Positions 38,601 to 48,566 of a stretch of DNA of 64,000 nucleotides are shown here, in pieces. A program made the position numbers and the translations under genes. The stretch is from Chionoecetes opilio. Taxonomy: Eukaryota > Arthropoda > Malacostraca > Decapoda > Majidae. The notes beneath the pieces were generated by a model that saw nothing but the letters and a program-made list of their open reading frames with translations, ran no database searches and was not told where the DNA came from. Where the stretch lies: the NCBI GenBank assembly GCA_016584305.1, contig JACEEZ010020506.1, positions 57,501-121,500 on the forward strand. Reading direction: 5' to 3'. The first letter of the stretch is position 1; each line of letters begins with the position of its first letter.

Positions 38601-40705
38601 ACCATTTACATCCCTAAACACAATATTATTATGTCTCTATCTGACTCAAAGCCAAACTTCATTACATCTATGCTGTCTCTTTCCCTCCTGGACTGTGTCT
38701 TCTATTCTCATGATTTGGTCTGATGATAGTAAAGCTTCTATACTTGCTGCAGCACACTTGAGTCCATCACCCTTCACCTTATTTAACATATGCAATAATA
38801 CTCTTCCACAATTGTGCTCATAATCAAGGCAAAGAAAGACCTGTTAAGTGTTTCAATTACTTGCCCTAGCTCGAATAACAGTATGATACAAAGAAATCAT
38901 ATAAATCAACAAAAGCAAGCCTGTCAAGATAACAGGTTTCCACTCACCTCCAGTAGAAGTCTTGGCCCACTTCTTGATGCATCCTAAATGGAAACAGTTG
39001 TAACACCCCAGGCAGGACCATATGGCATGCTGCTGCTTGATGCGGTCACAGCACACCATGCACTCATACGACCCCTTGGTGAGTTGGTCTGACAGACGGT
39101 CACGCTGGCTCTCTTCATCCTCTTTGCCCTCCTTAGACCTAGTACTGCTTTGGATATAAGGGTTCCTGTTCCCAGAATTAGTGTTGGATGGAGAACTACC
39201 AGTGTATCCAGTGTCCCACAGTTTCCTATCTTGCTTTCCTTGACTACGACCTCTGACAGGCCTCCCATTTCCTGCTGATTTAGCAGATGCAATCATTGTT
39301 TCACCATCACCTGGTATATTCAAATTCTGATTATTATCACTTCCATCTGTAATTCTGGTGGCGTCCTTGCTATTAGCATTTGGTTTCCATTCATCAGGAC
39401 TTTGTAAATTATCATTTTGTCGTACTTTTCTTTGAGAGTTGTTGTTCAGCTTTGTATAGTTATTTTGCATTTCATAAGAATTTTTCTCCCCCTCAGTTCT
39501 CACTTGCCTGTTGACCCACTCTTTGCCTTGCTTGCCATCACTGTAGTAGTCCCTCTGGTATCTACCACCCCCACCACTCACTCCTCTTCCTCCCCCTCCT
39601 CCCCTGTCATACCGCCCTCGTCCCCTAGTATTTCTGTCACTTGGGCTGTTATGCTGTGGACTGGAGTTGTCTCTCCTAACATTGACGTTCTTCATGAAGG
39701 CTGCTGTTTCAGCTAGGGCGCTGTCTCTCTCTCGTTTACGTTCCATGGCTTGGTTTTCTTGACTGTCATACCAGGTGTATCCATTGGGATTCTGCTGCCC
39801 TGGCCTCTCAGACTCATAGCCACCTCTTCTGCCCCCACGCCTTCCCCTTCCTCCTCTTCCTCTCGCCATGCCTTTAGATCGTACCCCGCCATTGTCGCCT
39901 GGGCTAAGCACTGCACTTTCACTGGAACTCCTACTTACAGTGCCTGCTGGAGCACTGGCACTTTGGATGGCTGCGCTGCTTACAGCACCTGAGGATGCTT
40001 CACCTGCCACTTCAGGGTTTTCCCTTCTCCCTGCGTACTGGCTATCTGTACTTGTAGAGATATTCTCACCAAGGGTCACCGGTGGATACTGGGTCATGTC
40101 TGGATCTGCAGTAAATTTACCACCAAAGTTCACGCTTGTATTCACACTCTGGCCAGGTCTTCCACTCAATCTACTTTGGGTGTGTCCTCCTTTGCTTTCA
40201 CTGTACTGTTCTGTAGTAGGAGACTGAGGTATAGTATTAGCATTAGGTTTTGAAAAGCTGTTATCATATGACACTGTGCCAATCGGGCTAGTTGGCATCA
40301 CATATTTTGCTTGGTTCTGCATATTAGTTCTGTCCTGAAAAGGTACATTTCCAGAGTAAGCACTGTTGAAGTATTGAGCACTGGGTTCATAATGTCTGTT
40401 GGTCTGGATATTGGGATTATCAGGAAAGTGGTTACCCTGGATGGGATACTGGGCACTGTGGCTGTGGTACTGAGTGCCGGTGTGACTTGGATACTGAGGA
40501 CTGGGGTTAGGGTACTGATTGTACTGCATATCCCTTGCAAACTGTGACATGAACATCTCTGTCAGGGTTGTCGGTGTCGGTGGAGGGAACATGGGCATGG
40601 GTAGTGCAGGAGGCTGGCCGGATGGGTTCACTGGGTAGCCCCCATTGTAGTAACCTGGCGCCTGCCCCGGGTACCTGTTTCCATTACCCTCAGCCATGAT
40701 GTTTT
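26571..40705 (-). CDS. NFX1: NFX1 / shuttle craft transcriptional regulator, complete CDS (13 exons)
   Basis: Nuclear zinc-finger regulator that binds promoter X-box-like sites and, in homologues, RNA-linked partners (family knowledge). Coding exons, 5' to 3' on the - strand: 40705-38948 (ATG at 40697), 37433-37208, 36191-36028, 35871-35675, 35504-35226, 34548-34409, 34190-33977, 33076-32846, 31836-31655, 31117-30910, 30561-30409, 29739-29642, 26682-26571. Coding length sums to 3954 nt, 1317 residues plus TAA, with no internal stop in the joined frame. Domain order: Pro/Gln/Ser-rich N-terminus, RGG boxes (about 270-385), PHD/RING-like finger (from about 546, finished by WRCPAC in exon 2), about eight NF-X1 fingers (about 600-1070), R3H domain (about 1200-1245), and a conserved end DYFDFED. 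One intron uses a GC donor. Most introns host transposons. It is convergent with LMAN2. Confidence 0.95.
26743..27145. mobile_element. PIF/Harbinger-like MITE, TTA target
   Basis: Ends AGCCCAGATCCCACTATGAG and inverted CTCATAGTGGGACCTGGGCT, with TTA on each side (26740-26742, 27146-27148). The interior repeats ACGTCA/TGACGT-type motifs in both orientations. It sits 61 bp upstream of the NFX1 last-exon boundary, in the intron. Confidence 0.8.
27212..28820 (+). other. Promoter-like, possibly solo-LTR segment in NFX1 intron
   Basis: The segment opens TGTTGTCACGACGTGAC and contains a strong TATA motif (GTATATAAGGGC near 27939), a GC-rich region after it, and AATAAA at about 28558. U3-R-U5 order of this kind suggests a solo LTR, but no target-site duplication could be matched at the guessed ends. 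It could equally be another promoter-bearing repeat. Confidence 0.3.
28868..29130. repeat. Interspersed repeat family 1, copy 2
   Basis: Aligns by eye with 5155-5392: GACTGGCCAAG, GCCAGTTCCTATAAAGAAGA, GAGCCAATTTAGTT, CCAGAGTTTACCAGTGAAAG. No tail or TSD resolved. Confidence 0.7.
29642..29739 (-). CDS. NFX1: NFX1 exon 12 of CDS
   Basis: It encodes [20 protein letters not shown] and [12 protein letters not shown]. The acceptor is TTATTTGTCAG and the donor GTCAG/GTAAGT, phase 2. The frame is set by joining exon 11 (phase 0) with exon 13. Confidence 0.9.
30128..30332 (+). mobile_element. TTAA-flanked MITE, copy 5 of 5
   Basis: TTAA at 30124-30127 and 30333-30336; ends CCCCTTGAGACCCAGAACGT and GGGCGTGAAGGGG. 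In the NFX1 intron between exons 12 and 11, 76 bp from exon 11. Confidence 0.88.
30409..30561 (-). CDS. NFX1: NFX1 exon 11 of CDS: R3H domain
   Basis: Its 51 codons start [20 protein letters not shown]. The R3H signature (Arg, three residues, His) is RHFIH, followed by [14 protein letters not shown]3H domains bind single-stranded nucleic acid (family knowledge). The acceptor is CCTTTCAG and the donor GGAATG/GTTAGT. Confidence 0.94.
30910..31117 (-). CDS. NFX1: NFX1 exon 10 of CDS
   Basis: It encodes [20 protein letters not shown] and [20 protein letters not shown], the helical linker before the R3H domain. The acceptor is TTCATGCCAG and the donor CGGGAG/GTAAAG. Confidence 0.94.
31147..31405 (-). 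mobile_element. 5'-truncated LINE 3' end in NFX1 intron
   Basis: The reverse complement matches 6540-6785: AATC/ATTG-type tail, GTGCCAGACATCAGAGGTCA on this strand, and the GGAGGGAGATTCCGGGAGAA part of the C-terminal coding end. It has the same orientation as NFX1 transcription. Confidence 0.7.
31655..31836 (-). CDS. NFX1: NFX1 exon 9 of CDS
   Basis: It encodes [16 protein letters not shown] followed by the conserved region [18 protein letters not shown]...DLSEIF. The acceptor is GACATGCAG and the donor AAAGAG/GTGAGG. Confidence 0.94.
32110..32800. other. NFX1 intron, nothing recognised
   Basis: Intron between exons 9 and 8 (31837-32845); AT-rich, no repeat family identified. Confidence 0.5.
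32846..33076 (-). CDS. NFX1: NFX1 exon 8 of CDS
   Basis: It encodes [18 protein letters not shown] and the last NF-X1 finger ([14 protein letters not shown]), then [19 protein letters not shown]. The acceptor is CATCTTCAG and the donor AAATG/GTAAGC. Confidence 0.94.
33563..33911 (-). mobile_element. tRNA-derived SINE, full length
   Basis: On the - strand the head reads GGAGGCGGTAGCGGAGTGGT (A box) and CCGAGTTCGATCCCCGA (B box), a Ser/Leu-like tRNA origin. The body includes CACAGGCGTCACTATAATAA and GTGCTATAGGCACATATG, then an A tail (T run at 33565-33585). A 5'-truncated relative is at 43742-43906. Confidence 0.75.
33977..34190 (-). CDS. NFX1: NFX1 exon 7 of CDS (ends at a GC donor)
   Basis: It encodes [26 protein letters not shown] and the finger [24 protein letters not shown], ending CFGNHK. 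The acceptor is CTTTTTTTAG. The exon-intron junction reads CACAAG/GCAATT at 33977/33976, a GC rather than GT donor. Downstream GT dinucleotides would shift the frame. Confidence 0.9.
34409..34548 (-). CDS. NFX1: NFX1 exon 6 of CDS
   Basis: It encodes [14 protein letters not shown] and the finger [25 protein letters not shown]. The acceptor (GTGTGAGATCAG) has a weak pyrimidine tract but is the one that keeps the frame. The donor is CCAAG/GTAAGG. Confidence 0.9.
35226..35504 (-). CDS. NFX1: NFX1 exon 5 of CDS
   Basis: It encodes [18 protein letters not shown] and a fourth finger ([29 protein letters not shown]), followed by [12 protein letters not shown] and CKKPCKK. The acceptor is AATTTCAG and the donor AAAAAG/GTAAGA. 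Confidence 0.94.
35675..35871 (-). CDS. NFX1: NFX1 exon 4 of CDS
   Basis: It encodes [12 protein letters not shown] and a third NF-X1 finger ([25 protein letters not shown]), ending TRCPCRK. The acceptor is CATTTCAG and the donor GGAAG/GTAAGT. Confidence 0.94.
36028..36191 (-). CDS. NFX1: NFX1 exon 3 of CDS
   Basis: It encodes [13 protein letters not shown] and a second NF-X1 finger ([25 protein letters not shown]). The acceptor is CTTTTTCAG. The donor CAGT/GTGAGT was chosen because it alone keeps the CYCG frame in the next exon. Confidence 0.94.
37208..37433 (-). CDS. NFX1: NFX1 exon 2 of CDS
   Basis: It opens with [10 protein letters not shown], closing the PHD/RING-like finger, then [16 protein letters not shown] and the first NF-X1 finger ([26 protein letters not shown]). 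The donor is AGAAG/GTACAG, and the split Arg codon is completed by the next exon. Confidence 0.95.
37764..38338. mobile_element. TA-flanked (pogo/Tigger-like) MITE in NFX1 intron
   Basis: TIRs are CACACAACCCTCGTTTTCCC and its inverted copy at 38338, flanked by TA. The interior 38040-38155 is related to the internal repeat of MITE copy A (CTGTGCCTTCCTGA, GATAGCATCATAGGACATCA). Confidence 0.82.
38948..40705 (-). CDS. NFX1: NFX1 exon 1 of CDS: start codon, RGG region, PHD/RING-like finger
   Basis: The acceptor TTTCAG lies at 40706-40711 and 8 nt of 5' UTR precede ATG (40697). The 583 codons are low-complexity: [12 protein letters not shown], many NPSGQ/YPSH-type segments, [18 protein letters not shown] and [15 protein letters not shown]. 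They end with a Cys/His cluster CMVCC...[14 protein letters not shown]. The donor is GGAG/GTGAGT in phase 1. Confidence 0.94.
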
Positions 40706-41326
40706 CTGAAATATATTATAAAATGAACATCAATTTCTTACTATGAAGAATAATTGTCAGCTGTTTATTAATCCACTTGTGCACCCTATCAATCATGTGA
40801 ATGGTTACGCGCCATGAGAAAAATTTGCAATGAAGTTTGGATATTGATTCCTGTGGATGGTGAGGTGAAGTGATGCATTAGGACAGACAGCAGCCTAGGA
40901 ATAGTTTGCATTTACTGAATCAAGCATGATGACTGATCTACATTTCCTATGAAAAAATGTATTTAGACTACATTAAGCCCCAAGATTTTTCACATGTTAA
41001 TTACAATGCATTGTAAGTATCAATCCTATTCCCTGAAATGAGGCAAGAGTGTGGCCTGGATGCATCCTATTTATTCCTATACCTTCCAGGCCTCTGCCGA
41101 CACAAAAATGTCACATGCAAAGCTAGGCCCTTCATATCCTTGTGATCAGCCTCTGCTATCCTGCGAGGGTAACACCAATGGTAGCAGAGTGACAGCTACA
41201 TAGGCCAGGAAAAGAGGGGTTTGGTGTTGCAATATCAAAGCGATTCACTGTCTATTCAATATATTATTCAAATAGTGCAGAAAAGGGGAAAAAAGTGGCA
41301 GGAACAAGAAGTACGTATAGGAATTT

Positions 41327-41588
41327 ACAGTCACTCCGGCCCTCCGTCACTCCGGTCCCCTACCCTGGTCACTCCGGCCTACCACCCTGGTTACTCCGGC
41401 CTACCACCCTGGTCACTCCGGCCTACCACCCTGGTTACTCCGGCCTACCACCCTGGTCACTCCGGCCTACCACCCTGGTTACTCCGGCCTACCACCCTGG
41501 TTACTCCGGCCTACCACCCTGGTTACTCCGGCCTACCACCCTGGTCACTCCGGCCTACCACCCTGGTTACTCCGGCCTACCACCCTGG
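41327..41588. repeat. 22 bp minisatellite, array 1 (about 12 units)
   Basis: Unit CCCTGGTCACTCCGGCCTAC plus CA, with a TCACT/TTACT alternation. Twelve ACTCCGG cores were counted. The reading frames through it (GYSGLPPW repeats) are artefacts of the repeat. Lies in the NFX1 leader intron. Confidence 0.92.
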
Positions 41589-42670
41589 GGGGAGATGCTG
41601 AGAAGTGCCATAGAGGTAAGGCGAAAAGAGCGCCTTACCCGTCTTCAGGCGCTTTTGTAACGGCCCGGCTAAGGCACCGACTAAAGCCCATGTACAGTCG
41701 AAAGTTCAGGCGCTTTTGCACAGCCTTACACCTCCAAAGCCTATGGCGTGGGCGTGGTCCGAGAATCCTACTAGCCAATCACGTTGCCTATCTGAGCGCT
41801 GCTTAGGCAGCTTCGACCAATCACAAGGCTTGAACACGTCTCTGCTGAAGCAAGGAATGTTGTCCCTCCTTCCCTAACCAAGCACTTATGGCAAGGACAC
41901 ACCGCTCTCCCCCGCCAAAAGCTGTTTCATCACAAGTTTGACGTTCAACGCAGGTTTTGACCACTTATATATTTTTGCATTAGGACGTGCCATACACCAT
42001 GATAATCGTTAAGGTGTGCCGATTCTGGGACAGTGAGTGAAAATTTAATGCAAGCAACATTCCAGGAATAAGGAGAAGATGAATAAAAAAAGGTGAAAAA
42101 AAAGTTTATACACGATTTCATTTTGCTCTCATTATCTTATTATAGGTATAGTTTACTGCAAGTTTTATGCATTCATGATATGCACTAATGTCTCGTGAAG
42201 ATGATGGTATGTTCAGCTGTCCTAAATATCATCTGGTAGTATGATAATACCGTATAATAGTACAACATTTTAGTGCGGGCGGAGCACCTGCTGCCCGCCG
42301 CCCGCCGCCCGCCTCTAACCAACACACAACACAACATTTCTTATCACCAGCATATAACACCCTATAATGCCGCATTAGTCTTGCACGATCAATTCATACA
42401 CACCTTGCAACACTATTAATACGTAAACACCAATTGTTACGTTGTAGGAACTGAAACAAGGCTGTATTTGCTTTATAAACAGAAGATGAATGTCTGTCAA
42501 AGGCCCACAGCAGCTCACTAAGTCAGGGTCTGACCATGCCTTAGTTTTCAGCGCCTTTAGCGGTGCCACTAAGGCAGCAATCTCGACTGAGCATTGCGGT
42601 GGGAGGGCGTTTCGCCTTACCACAGGCGCCCTAGTGGATAGGGCGCCCTAGCTCACTCTCAGCATCTGGC
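41589..42670. mobile_element. TIR element inserted in the minisatellite
   Basis: Left end GGGGAGATGCTGAGA and right end TCTCAGCATCTGGC are inverted; CCCTGG occurs on each side (41583-41588, 42671-42676). The minisatellite phase resumes after the element. Internal AAGGCG/CGCCTT and GGCGCC motifs are inverted too. Superfamily unclear. Confidence 0.65.
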
Positions 42671-42830
42671 CCCTGGTCACTCCGGCCTACCACCCTGGTT
42701 ACTCCGGCCTACCACCCTGGTTACTCCGGCCTACCACCCTGGTTACTCCGGCCTACCACCCTGGTTACTCCGGCCTACCACCCTGGTTACTCCGGCCTAC
42801 CACCCTGGTCACTCCGGCTGCCAATAAAAT
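42671..42830. repeat. 22 bp minisatellite, array 2 (7 units)
   Basis: Same unit and orientation as 41327-41588, continuing the array beyond the inserted element; ends GTCACTCCGGCTGCC. Confidence 0.92.
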
Positions 42831-43484
42831 CAAATCAGAAGTGAAGTTATAATTTGTAATATATGGCGCCTGACGACATTAGTGCAGGTGGCGACTATAG
42901 TGTTATCTACGGCAGTAATAAAGAAACCTATCAATGCAAGATTTACAAAACTAAATATAGACACTGCTACGTTGAAACGCGAATATAACTTGGAATACAT
43001 CTATTTCATTAGATGTTTTCAAATATGACAAGGTGTTGACAATTTTGGCGGCAAAGCCTCCCCACAGACTACTCAGCTGGGCGCGGGGAGAATCTGGCGG
43101 GAGTACTCATGGAACCTTGTCATTACTCATGTCGTGAGTGGTCAGTGCTTAATCTTCAAGCTTCGAGACAAACAGGGTCATATAAGTTCATCAGAAACAT
43201 CCCAGGTATCGAATCCTGTGATAGGAGCATACAACTATTTATCCCTGTGTTATTACAGGTTCAATCTGTACTAATTGTACGTAAATAAATCCAGGATCAA
43301 ATCCAGTGGTTATAATATTTTTATCGTATTTTTTATTTTTTTATTTGTATGAAATAAAGTACTAGAAGCATACATTTTTTTTTAAATATCTAGATTAACT
43401 TTAAAAATGTACTCACTTCATGGGCTCGAACACGCAGACACATACACTCAGCTCTGGGAGGCCGCAGTGACTTGGGTTGAACCT

Positions 43485-43562
43485 CTGAGAGGCCGGAGTG
43501 ACTAGGACCGGAGAAACTAGGGGCCGGAGTGACCAGGGCCGGAAGAACTAGGATCCGGAATG
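43485..43562. repeat. Degenerate inverted minisatellite units
   Basis: About five diverged units in the opposite orientation (GGCCGGAGTGACTAGGACC, GGGCCGGAGTGACCAGGG, GGATCCGGAATGAC). They suggest that the whole 41.3-43.6 kb stretch has inverted subterminal repeats. Confidence 0.65.
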
Positions 43563-43741
43563 ACTTGTTTCGCATATAGCTATGTACAGGTGAGGTACAC
43601 AGCCAGACAGTGACTCACAAGCATGTTTCCATCCATCTACATCACTAGGCACATCACAGATGACACTTCATGCTGCACCTGCCTGCTTGCCTAGGTACTC
43701 TTGTTGCCATGTGAGTACTTGTATCATTGAACATTATCTAC

Positions 43742-43906
43742 TATTATTTTTTATTTATTTTTTACATTTGTGCCTATAGTGCTTGTAGGCAGTGACCTCC
43801 AGGGCTGGGATGCTAGGCCCTGGAGGTTCACTTGAGGGCCCTGTGATGGTTGGCCCTCGCCCGTGGTGGCGCAAGCAAGATTTTTATAGTGACGCCTGTG
43901 AATAGA
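43742..43906 (-). mobile_element. SINE body, 5'-truncated
   Basis: Matches the body of the SINE at 33563-33911 (GTGCCTATAG, AGGTTCACTTGAGGG, CCTCGCCCGTGGTGG, TAGTGACGCCTGTGA) but lacks the tRNA-like head. A T-rich tail is at 43742-43766. Confidence 0.7.
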
Positions 43907-44384
43907 GTTTTAGATTTATCATTGATCTCAGCTTTCTCAAGTTATATTACTATAATTCAGATAACTTTCCATTGACCATTTTTTTGGAGTGTCCCCTGAG
44001 GGGTTACAAGGTTATAATGTCAGATTTGGTTAGCTTTAGGGGTTCTACTGTAGTTTAATTCAATGCAAGGCACGTAGTTATAACTGTTATTACTGGCACA
44101 TGGTCAGAAAGAATGATTGTTTCTGCCCATGCGCCAAATCATACGTCATTCCCACCACCCCCTCTGCGAATGCGCCAATACACATAACAGGCACAGGAAC
44201 AATGCACATAGGTAATGACAGCACTGCTTGACAGAGATAAACTGTAAATTAATGAAGATCTTTGATTATAATTTCTGAAGTTAGCAGTAACGGCCACCCA
44301 GGTAATATGTGGTTAGAAATAATCCTTATGATGAGAACTAAACATTCAGGATACTTAAAACCACCGATCTTGTATCGGTCGAAA

Positions 44385-44800
44385 CTGCACATATGCCAGA
44401 ATATATACCAGATGGTGGTAAATATTCCGCAGGAGTTGGTGGCACCAACCAGCCGTGGCAGCTGGGCAATCGCGCACCATCAGATTTGCTTATTTAATCT
44501 AAATAACTCTACAAAACGTCAAAACCTAACCCAAACCTATCCTAAACTTAACCTAACCTAAACCAGACCTAAACATAACCTAAACCTAGCCTAAATATAA
44601 CCTAACCAAACCTTAACATAACCTAACCTACCTATTATTATATATAAATATGTGCTACATTTTTAGTCTCCGCAAGTGAATAACTATTGCACATTATACA
44701 GAGCCGTAAATAATAAAGAAATAGTAAGCTGTAAGTCTGTGGAGCCCGCCAACTCCTGCGGAATATGAACATGATAAATATGCAGTTTCAACCAATACTC
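44385..44800. repeat. Inverted repeat around CCTAA-rich DNA
   Basis: GAAACTGCACATATGC...ATTCCGCAGGAGTTGG (44390-44440) is matched in inverse by CCAACTCCTGCGGAAT...ATGCAGTTTCAACC (44749-44792). Between them lie degenerate AACCTAA repeats (44520-44635). A flanking 40 bp block (GATACT..AAAACCACCGATC) is also directly repeated at 44350 and 44924. Confidence 0.6.
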
Positions 44801-45218
44801 CTAATTGACCAATACTCTCCTGACAAAAATGGGGGACTGCGCCCCCCAATTTCCAATTTTTTCATTTTCGACGGATGTTGTAGGGGTTAGAATTACTCTA
44901 TATGATGAGAACGAAACGATCAGGATACTAAAAACCACCGATCGTATATTTGTTGTACCTGCAATTATACCAAAAAACCAAACTTGTCTGAAAATCTAGC
45001 CAGTCATATTGTAAATATTTACCTTTAGGCTTATTTCGCGATAATTCAGAGGAGCGTGTCTAAACTATAGTCTTTACTAAATTAGGGATAACCTGAGAAA
45101 TGCAGCAGCGAGCGAGGAAGCAAGTCTACCACCACGGGGAGATGACAAGAGCATGACACCCAGCCCGGGCCCCTCACCACCACACAGGCCTCCACACACC
45201 CTGCATAATGGCACTCAC

Positions 45219-45325
45219 CATCTGATGGCACTGGTGGAGTAAGCCGCCGCCCAGGGCATCGCTCACAGGTCACCCATAGTGGCCAGGTCAGGACGTAAAC
45301 AGGTGGGTCTCAAGCTGTTTTGATG
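45219..45325 (-). other. Possible non-coding first exon and promoter of NFX1
   Basis: The coding exon begins with an acceptor 8 nt before ATG, so an upstream leader exon must exist. On the - strand a GC-rich stretch ends in a strong donor (CAGATG/GTGAGTGC at 45219/45218), and an ATATAA motif lies about 20-30 bp further upstream (45343-45348). If the leader is joined to 40705, a small upstream ORF starting ATGCCCTGG would stop at a TGA made across the junction. This is an inference without transcript evidence. Confidence 0.35.
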
Positions 45326-45348
45326 ACCTCTCGCCGGGCTCCTTATAT

Positions 45349-46011
45349 TCACTCTAACTTACATAAATATTTTCTTATTCATAACTATATATATATAAAT
45401 ATTGTACCATAAATTATCATAAATATCTCAGAGTATACATTTACCTATATTGTATACTTAAATTTGTTTTAATCAAAGGTTATTCGTATAAAGTATTTAA
45501 CTGTCGCTATGTAATTCATCTTTATTTTGTTCCAACATCAATATGTCAATCAGCTATTTTTCTTAGTAGTGGCAATTTGTATTGATTTTGTTAGTGTTGA
45601 TGGGAAACATTGCACCATATGTTGAATCTCCAATCTTCAGGTGCGCCACAAGAAGACGAAGAAGATGCTGCTGCTGATGATGATGATGGTAATGGTAATG
45701 ATGAAGAAGAATAAAGAAGAGGAAGAAGGGAACAAATGATGATGATAATAATGTTGATGTAGAGGATGAGGCAGACAACGCAGATAATGATGAGAATGAA
45801 GAAGATAGGGGAAGGTGGGGTAATTAAGATGCCCCGCCGGGGCTAAACGCCCCCCTTCTGTTTTTTCCTTCTATCTTAAATCTACCGCCAATCAGCGGAT
45901 TTGGTAGTCACCATAATCCCTCTGCACTCACAGGAACTAATGGCATTAACATTGAGCACATTTACTGGCTGCAGGACGACTTTTCTTGTTTTTGCATCAT
46001 TTCATGTAAGT
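45349..46011. other. Intergenic, GAT/GAA-rich patch
   Basis: Contains a GATGATGATG/GAAGAAGAA-rich stretch at 45650-45815 and a GGGGAAGGTGGGGTAATTAA motif near 45809. No gene signal. Confidence 0.4.
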
Positions 46012-46224
46012 TTTGGCACAAATTTTTGGCACTCAAACAATTTTGGCACTCAAATTTGTTTGGCACTCAATTTCTTTTGGCACTCAACATTTTTTTGCAC
46101 TCAATTTTTTTTGGCACTCAAACAATTTTGGCACTCAACAAATTTTGGCACTCAAAAAAATTTGGCACTCAAAATTGTTTGGCACTCAATCTTTTTTGGC
46201 ACTCAAAAATGTTTGGCACTCAAG
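46012..46224. repeat. Minisatellite with TTGGCACTCAA core (about 11 units)
   Basis: Units of about 17-20 bp share TTTTGGCACTCAA with variable A/T spacers. ORFs through it (FWHSN/GTQ repeats) are artefacts. Confidence 0.88.
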
Positions 46225-47556
46225 TAACATTACCATCTATAAGATCAATGTAATACTGTTACCCTATTGAATTGATATTATTTGTTACCGGTGTGATTTG
46301 CTGGGACTTAGAAAATAAAATGTGAGGACTTAATAAATACAGTTTTCTAAAACTCTTTGAAAGACACGATAAGTAGCAAACAATTTCCCACCTAATCGTT
46401 ACGTGTTTTTAAGATGTTGCATAATTTCTAAGAATCAATTAGCACACAGTGTTTAGCACGGGCCGGGCAAGGCGGCAGCAACCCTAATATATAAGCATTG
46501 TCCTAATGATACAACATGTACATAATGTACATTGTACTAATGATTCATAAAGACAACAAAGCATCGGCAGCAGAGATGTTTCCTCTATTCTCTTTGATAC
46601 ACATTTACAGAGAGAGTATTAGCGTACTGGTTATATATTTATGTGTTAATCTATACTAAGACAGGATGTCCGAGTGTCTGAGTGTCGCCTAGCGGATGCT
46701 GAGTGCTGACACCTTTTGATGAGGTTATGTTGACGAAGTATCACGCCATGGCCCATAAGAATGACGTGGACAGTCAATCCGGTGTCTTGATGCAACACGT
46801 AGACACACCTCGCCCCTGGCTCCAGAATACACACACAAGCAGTGCGTGTGTCATCTCAGCGCTCTGCCCAAGGATGATGACGCTTACGAGAGTGCAACAG
46901 GCCTGAGAGACATGTCCACCGGAACCTGCCAGTTCCGGCAGCTTCCTTATATGCTGCAACTGGCCGGAGGAGACAGACAGAACACAGATTACGAGGAGAC
47001 GCGTTACAGGGCGCTCCTACTCACGACACCTTTCAGAGTGTCTGTTTGTACTCCACACCCAGGGGCTACATTCAGAGAGGCTTACTTCCGGTCTGCACGA
47101 CCTAGCGACTTCCAACAGCTGTTCTGGGCGACTTTTGGCATTCTGCAGGCACATTGATGACGTACTTAAAGACATTAAGCTGTCAAAATATAGCGACTAC
47201 GGTAGGGGTGGCGTAGAGCACGCAATATACATAAAAATACTCATAAATTGAGTATATATGATGTTTTCTGACTCAAGAACTGAACAGGGCAAGTATACAA
47301 ATGAAATTAGGCCATAAAACTATCTCCTACCCTCGTGGTGAGTTTATTATGAGTTTGTTATGAGGTGATGAGCCGAGTGGTGAACGGCGGCACCTCACCG
47401 AGACCCTGACCGAGACCACCTCGCTTCACCAGCCCGGCGGGTAGCTGCCACTAACCGCCACGCATCAGACTGAAGGTATAATGGCTCCCTTTTCCTTAAT
47501 AAAACCTCAAGCCCTTGTCCATCCAGCCGTGATGGGTATCGGGTGTTAGCCGGGGT
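46225..47556. other. Intergenic, nothing recognised
   Basis: Includes a 100-codon frame at 46846-47157 without any recognisable motif, signal peptide or splice support; I do not call it a gene. Confidence 0.4.
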
Positions 47557-47569
47557 TTGTGACCCGCCT

Positions 47570-47748
47570 GCCCGTCAGGGTGGCAAGGTTGGTAGAGACG
47601 TGAGTTCGCAATATGCAGCGTCCTTGTGCATTCGGTCAGCGGTTCGAGTCCGCCTAGTTCGTGTTGACGTGGCGGCGCTTTGTATAGTCAATAACCTTGT
47701 AGTTGGTACTTGCAAAGTGTCTAGATAGGATGAAAATCTTATCTTATC
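47570..47748 (+). mobile_element. tRNA-derived SINE with perfect 13 bp TSD
   Basis: TTGTGACCCGCCT is present on both sides (47557-47569 and 47749-47761). The head has an A box (TGGCAAGGTTGGTAGAG) and a B box (GGTTCGAGTCC), and the 3' end is a TATCT-type tail (ATCTTATCTTATC). Confidence 0.85.
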
Positions 47749-48566
47749 TTGTGACCCGCCTCCCGGGGTGGTTGCTTCCCCCAAATGGCAGGAAGACCAG
47801 TTACGAATAGAGAGATTATCAAGCGGAAAAGATCCCCCATAGAGACACCGTAGCGCCACTGCCATATCTCGTACCAGAATCCCCGCGACTTCCGGGTTGT
47901 ACAAATAGAGGAAGTTAGTTAAGCTAAACACTGTGCCCTTTAACTCTTTCTGAATGTCTGCCCAGGAGGTGTGAGAGTACCTTGTCACGAAACTAACTGT
48001 TCTGGCTCTGTCTATTAGACACTAGTTTCATTGGCCGTTACTTAACGAACAGCGTGACATTATTAATGTATAAATCTCACAGTGTACAGATATGTATATA
48101 TATCTTGTAATTATTCTCTGGTACTTACTGATTAATAAGCCTTTATAAAACAACCGCTCGACCACTTTTATTCAACTACCATCTGAAGTGTCTGGCTAGG
48201 ACGGTATACGCCTACCCATCAACTCTACACTTCTGAGGCAATCAACCCCTACTGTGTCACCAACAGTTGTAAGTATTCTTACTTGGGTTGACCCCAGTTA
48301 CCTGTAACATCACACAGATAAGGGTAACAAGAGTTTGTTGACTTCCAGTGGCGTAGCTAAGGGTGGGGGCAAGGGGGGGCTGTTTGAAATCGCCCCCCGG
48401 GCCCCCAAGAGAGGGGGGCCCCACATGCATCACTCAATCAAACAAAATTCCTGTGATCCTCTACAAACTTGGCTTAAACTCCTTGGGGTTTGTGTTTAAT
48501 TTGATCTGTATCTTTTGAGTACCATCATAGGCGGCATTTTAATTCGGATTAAAAAGGATTTATGAG

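Noticed and set aside
39417..40227. Several + strand frames of 80-119 codons
   Set aside because: Antisense shadows of the low-complexity NFX1 first coding exon.
41341..41660. ORFs with GYSGLPPW-type repeats, and the array as a CRISPR candidate
   Set aside because: Pure 22 bp tandem minisatellite without unique spacers; open frames result from the repeat length.
46013..46253. Overlapping open frames rich in FWHS/GTQ
   Set aside because: Created by the TTGGCACTCAA minisatellite in three frames; no protein family.
46846..47157. 103-codon frame as a small gene
   Set aside because: No motif, signal peptide, splice context or conserved neighbour; codon pattern looks random.
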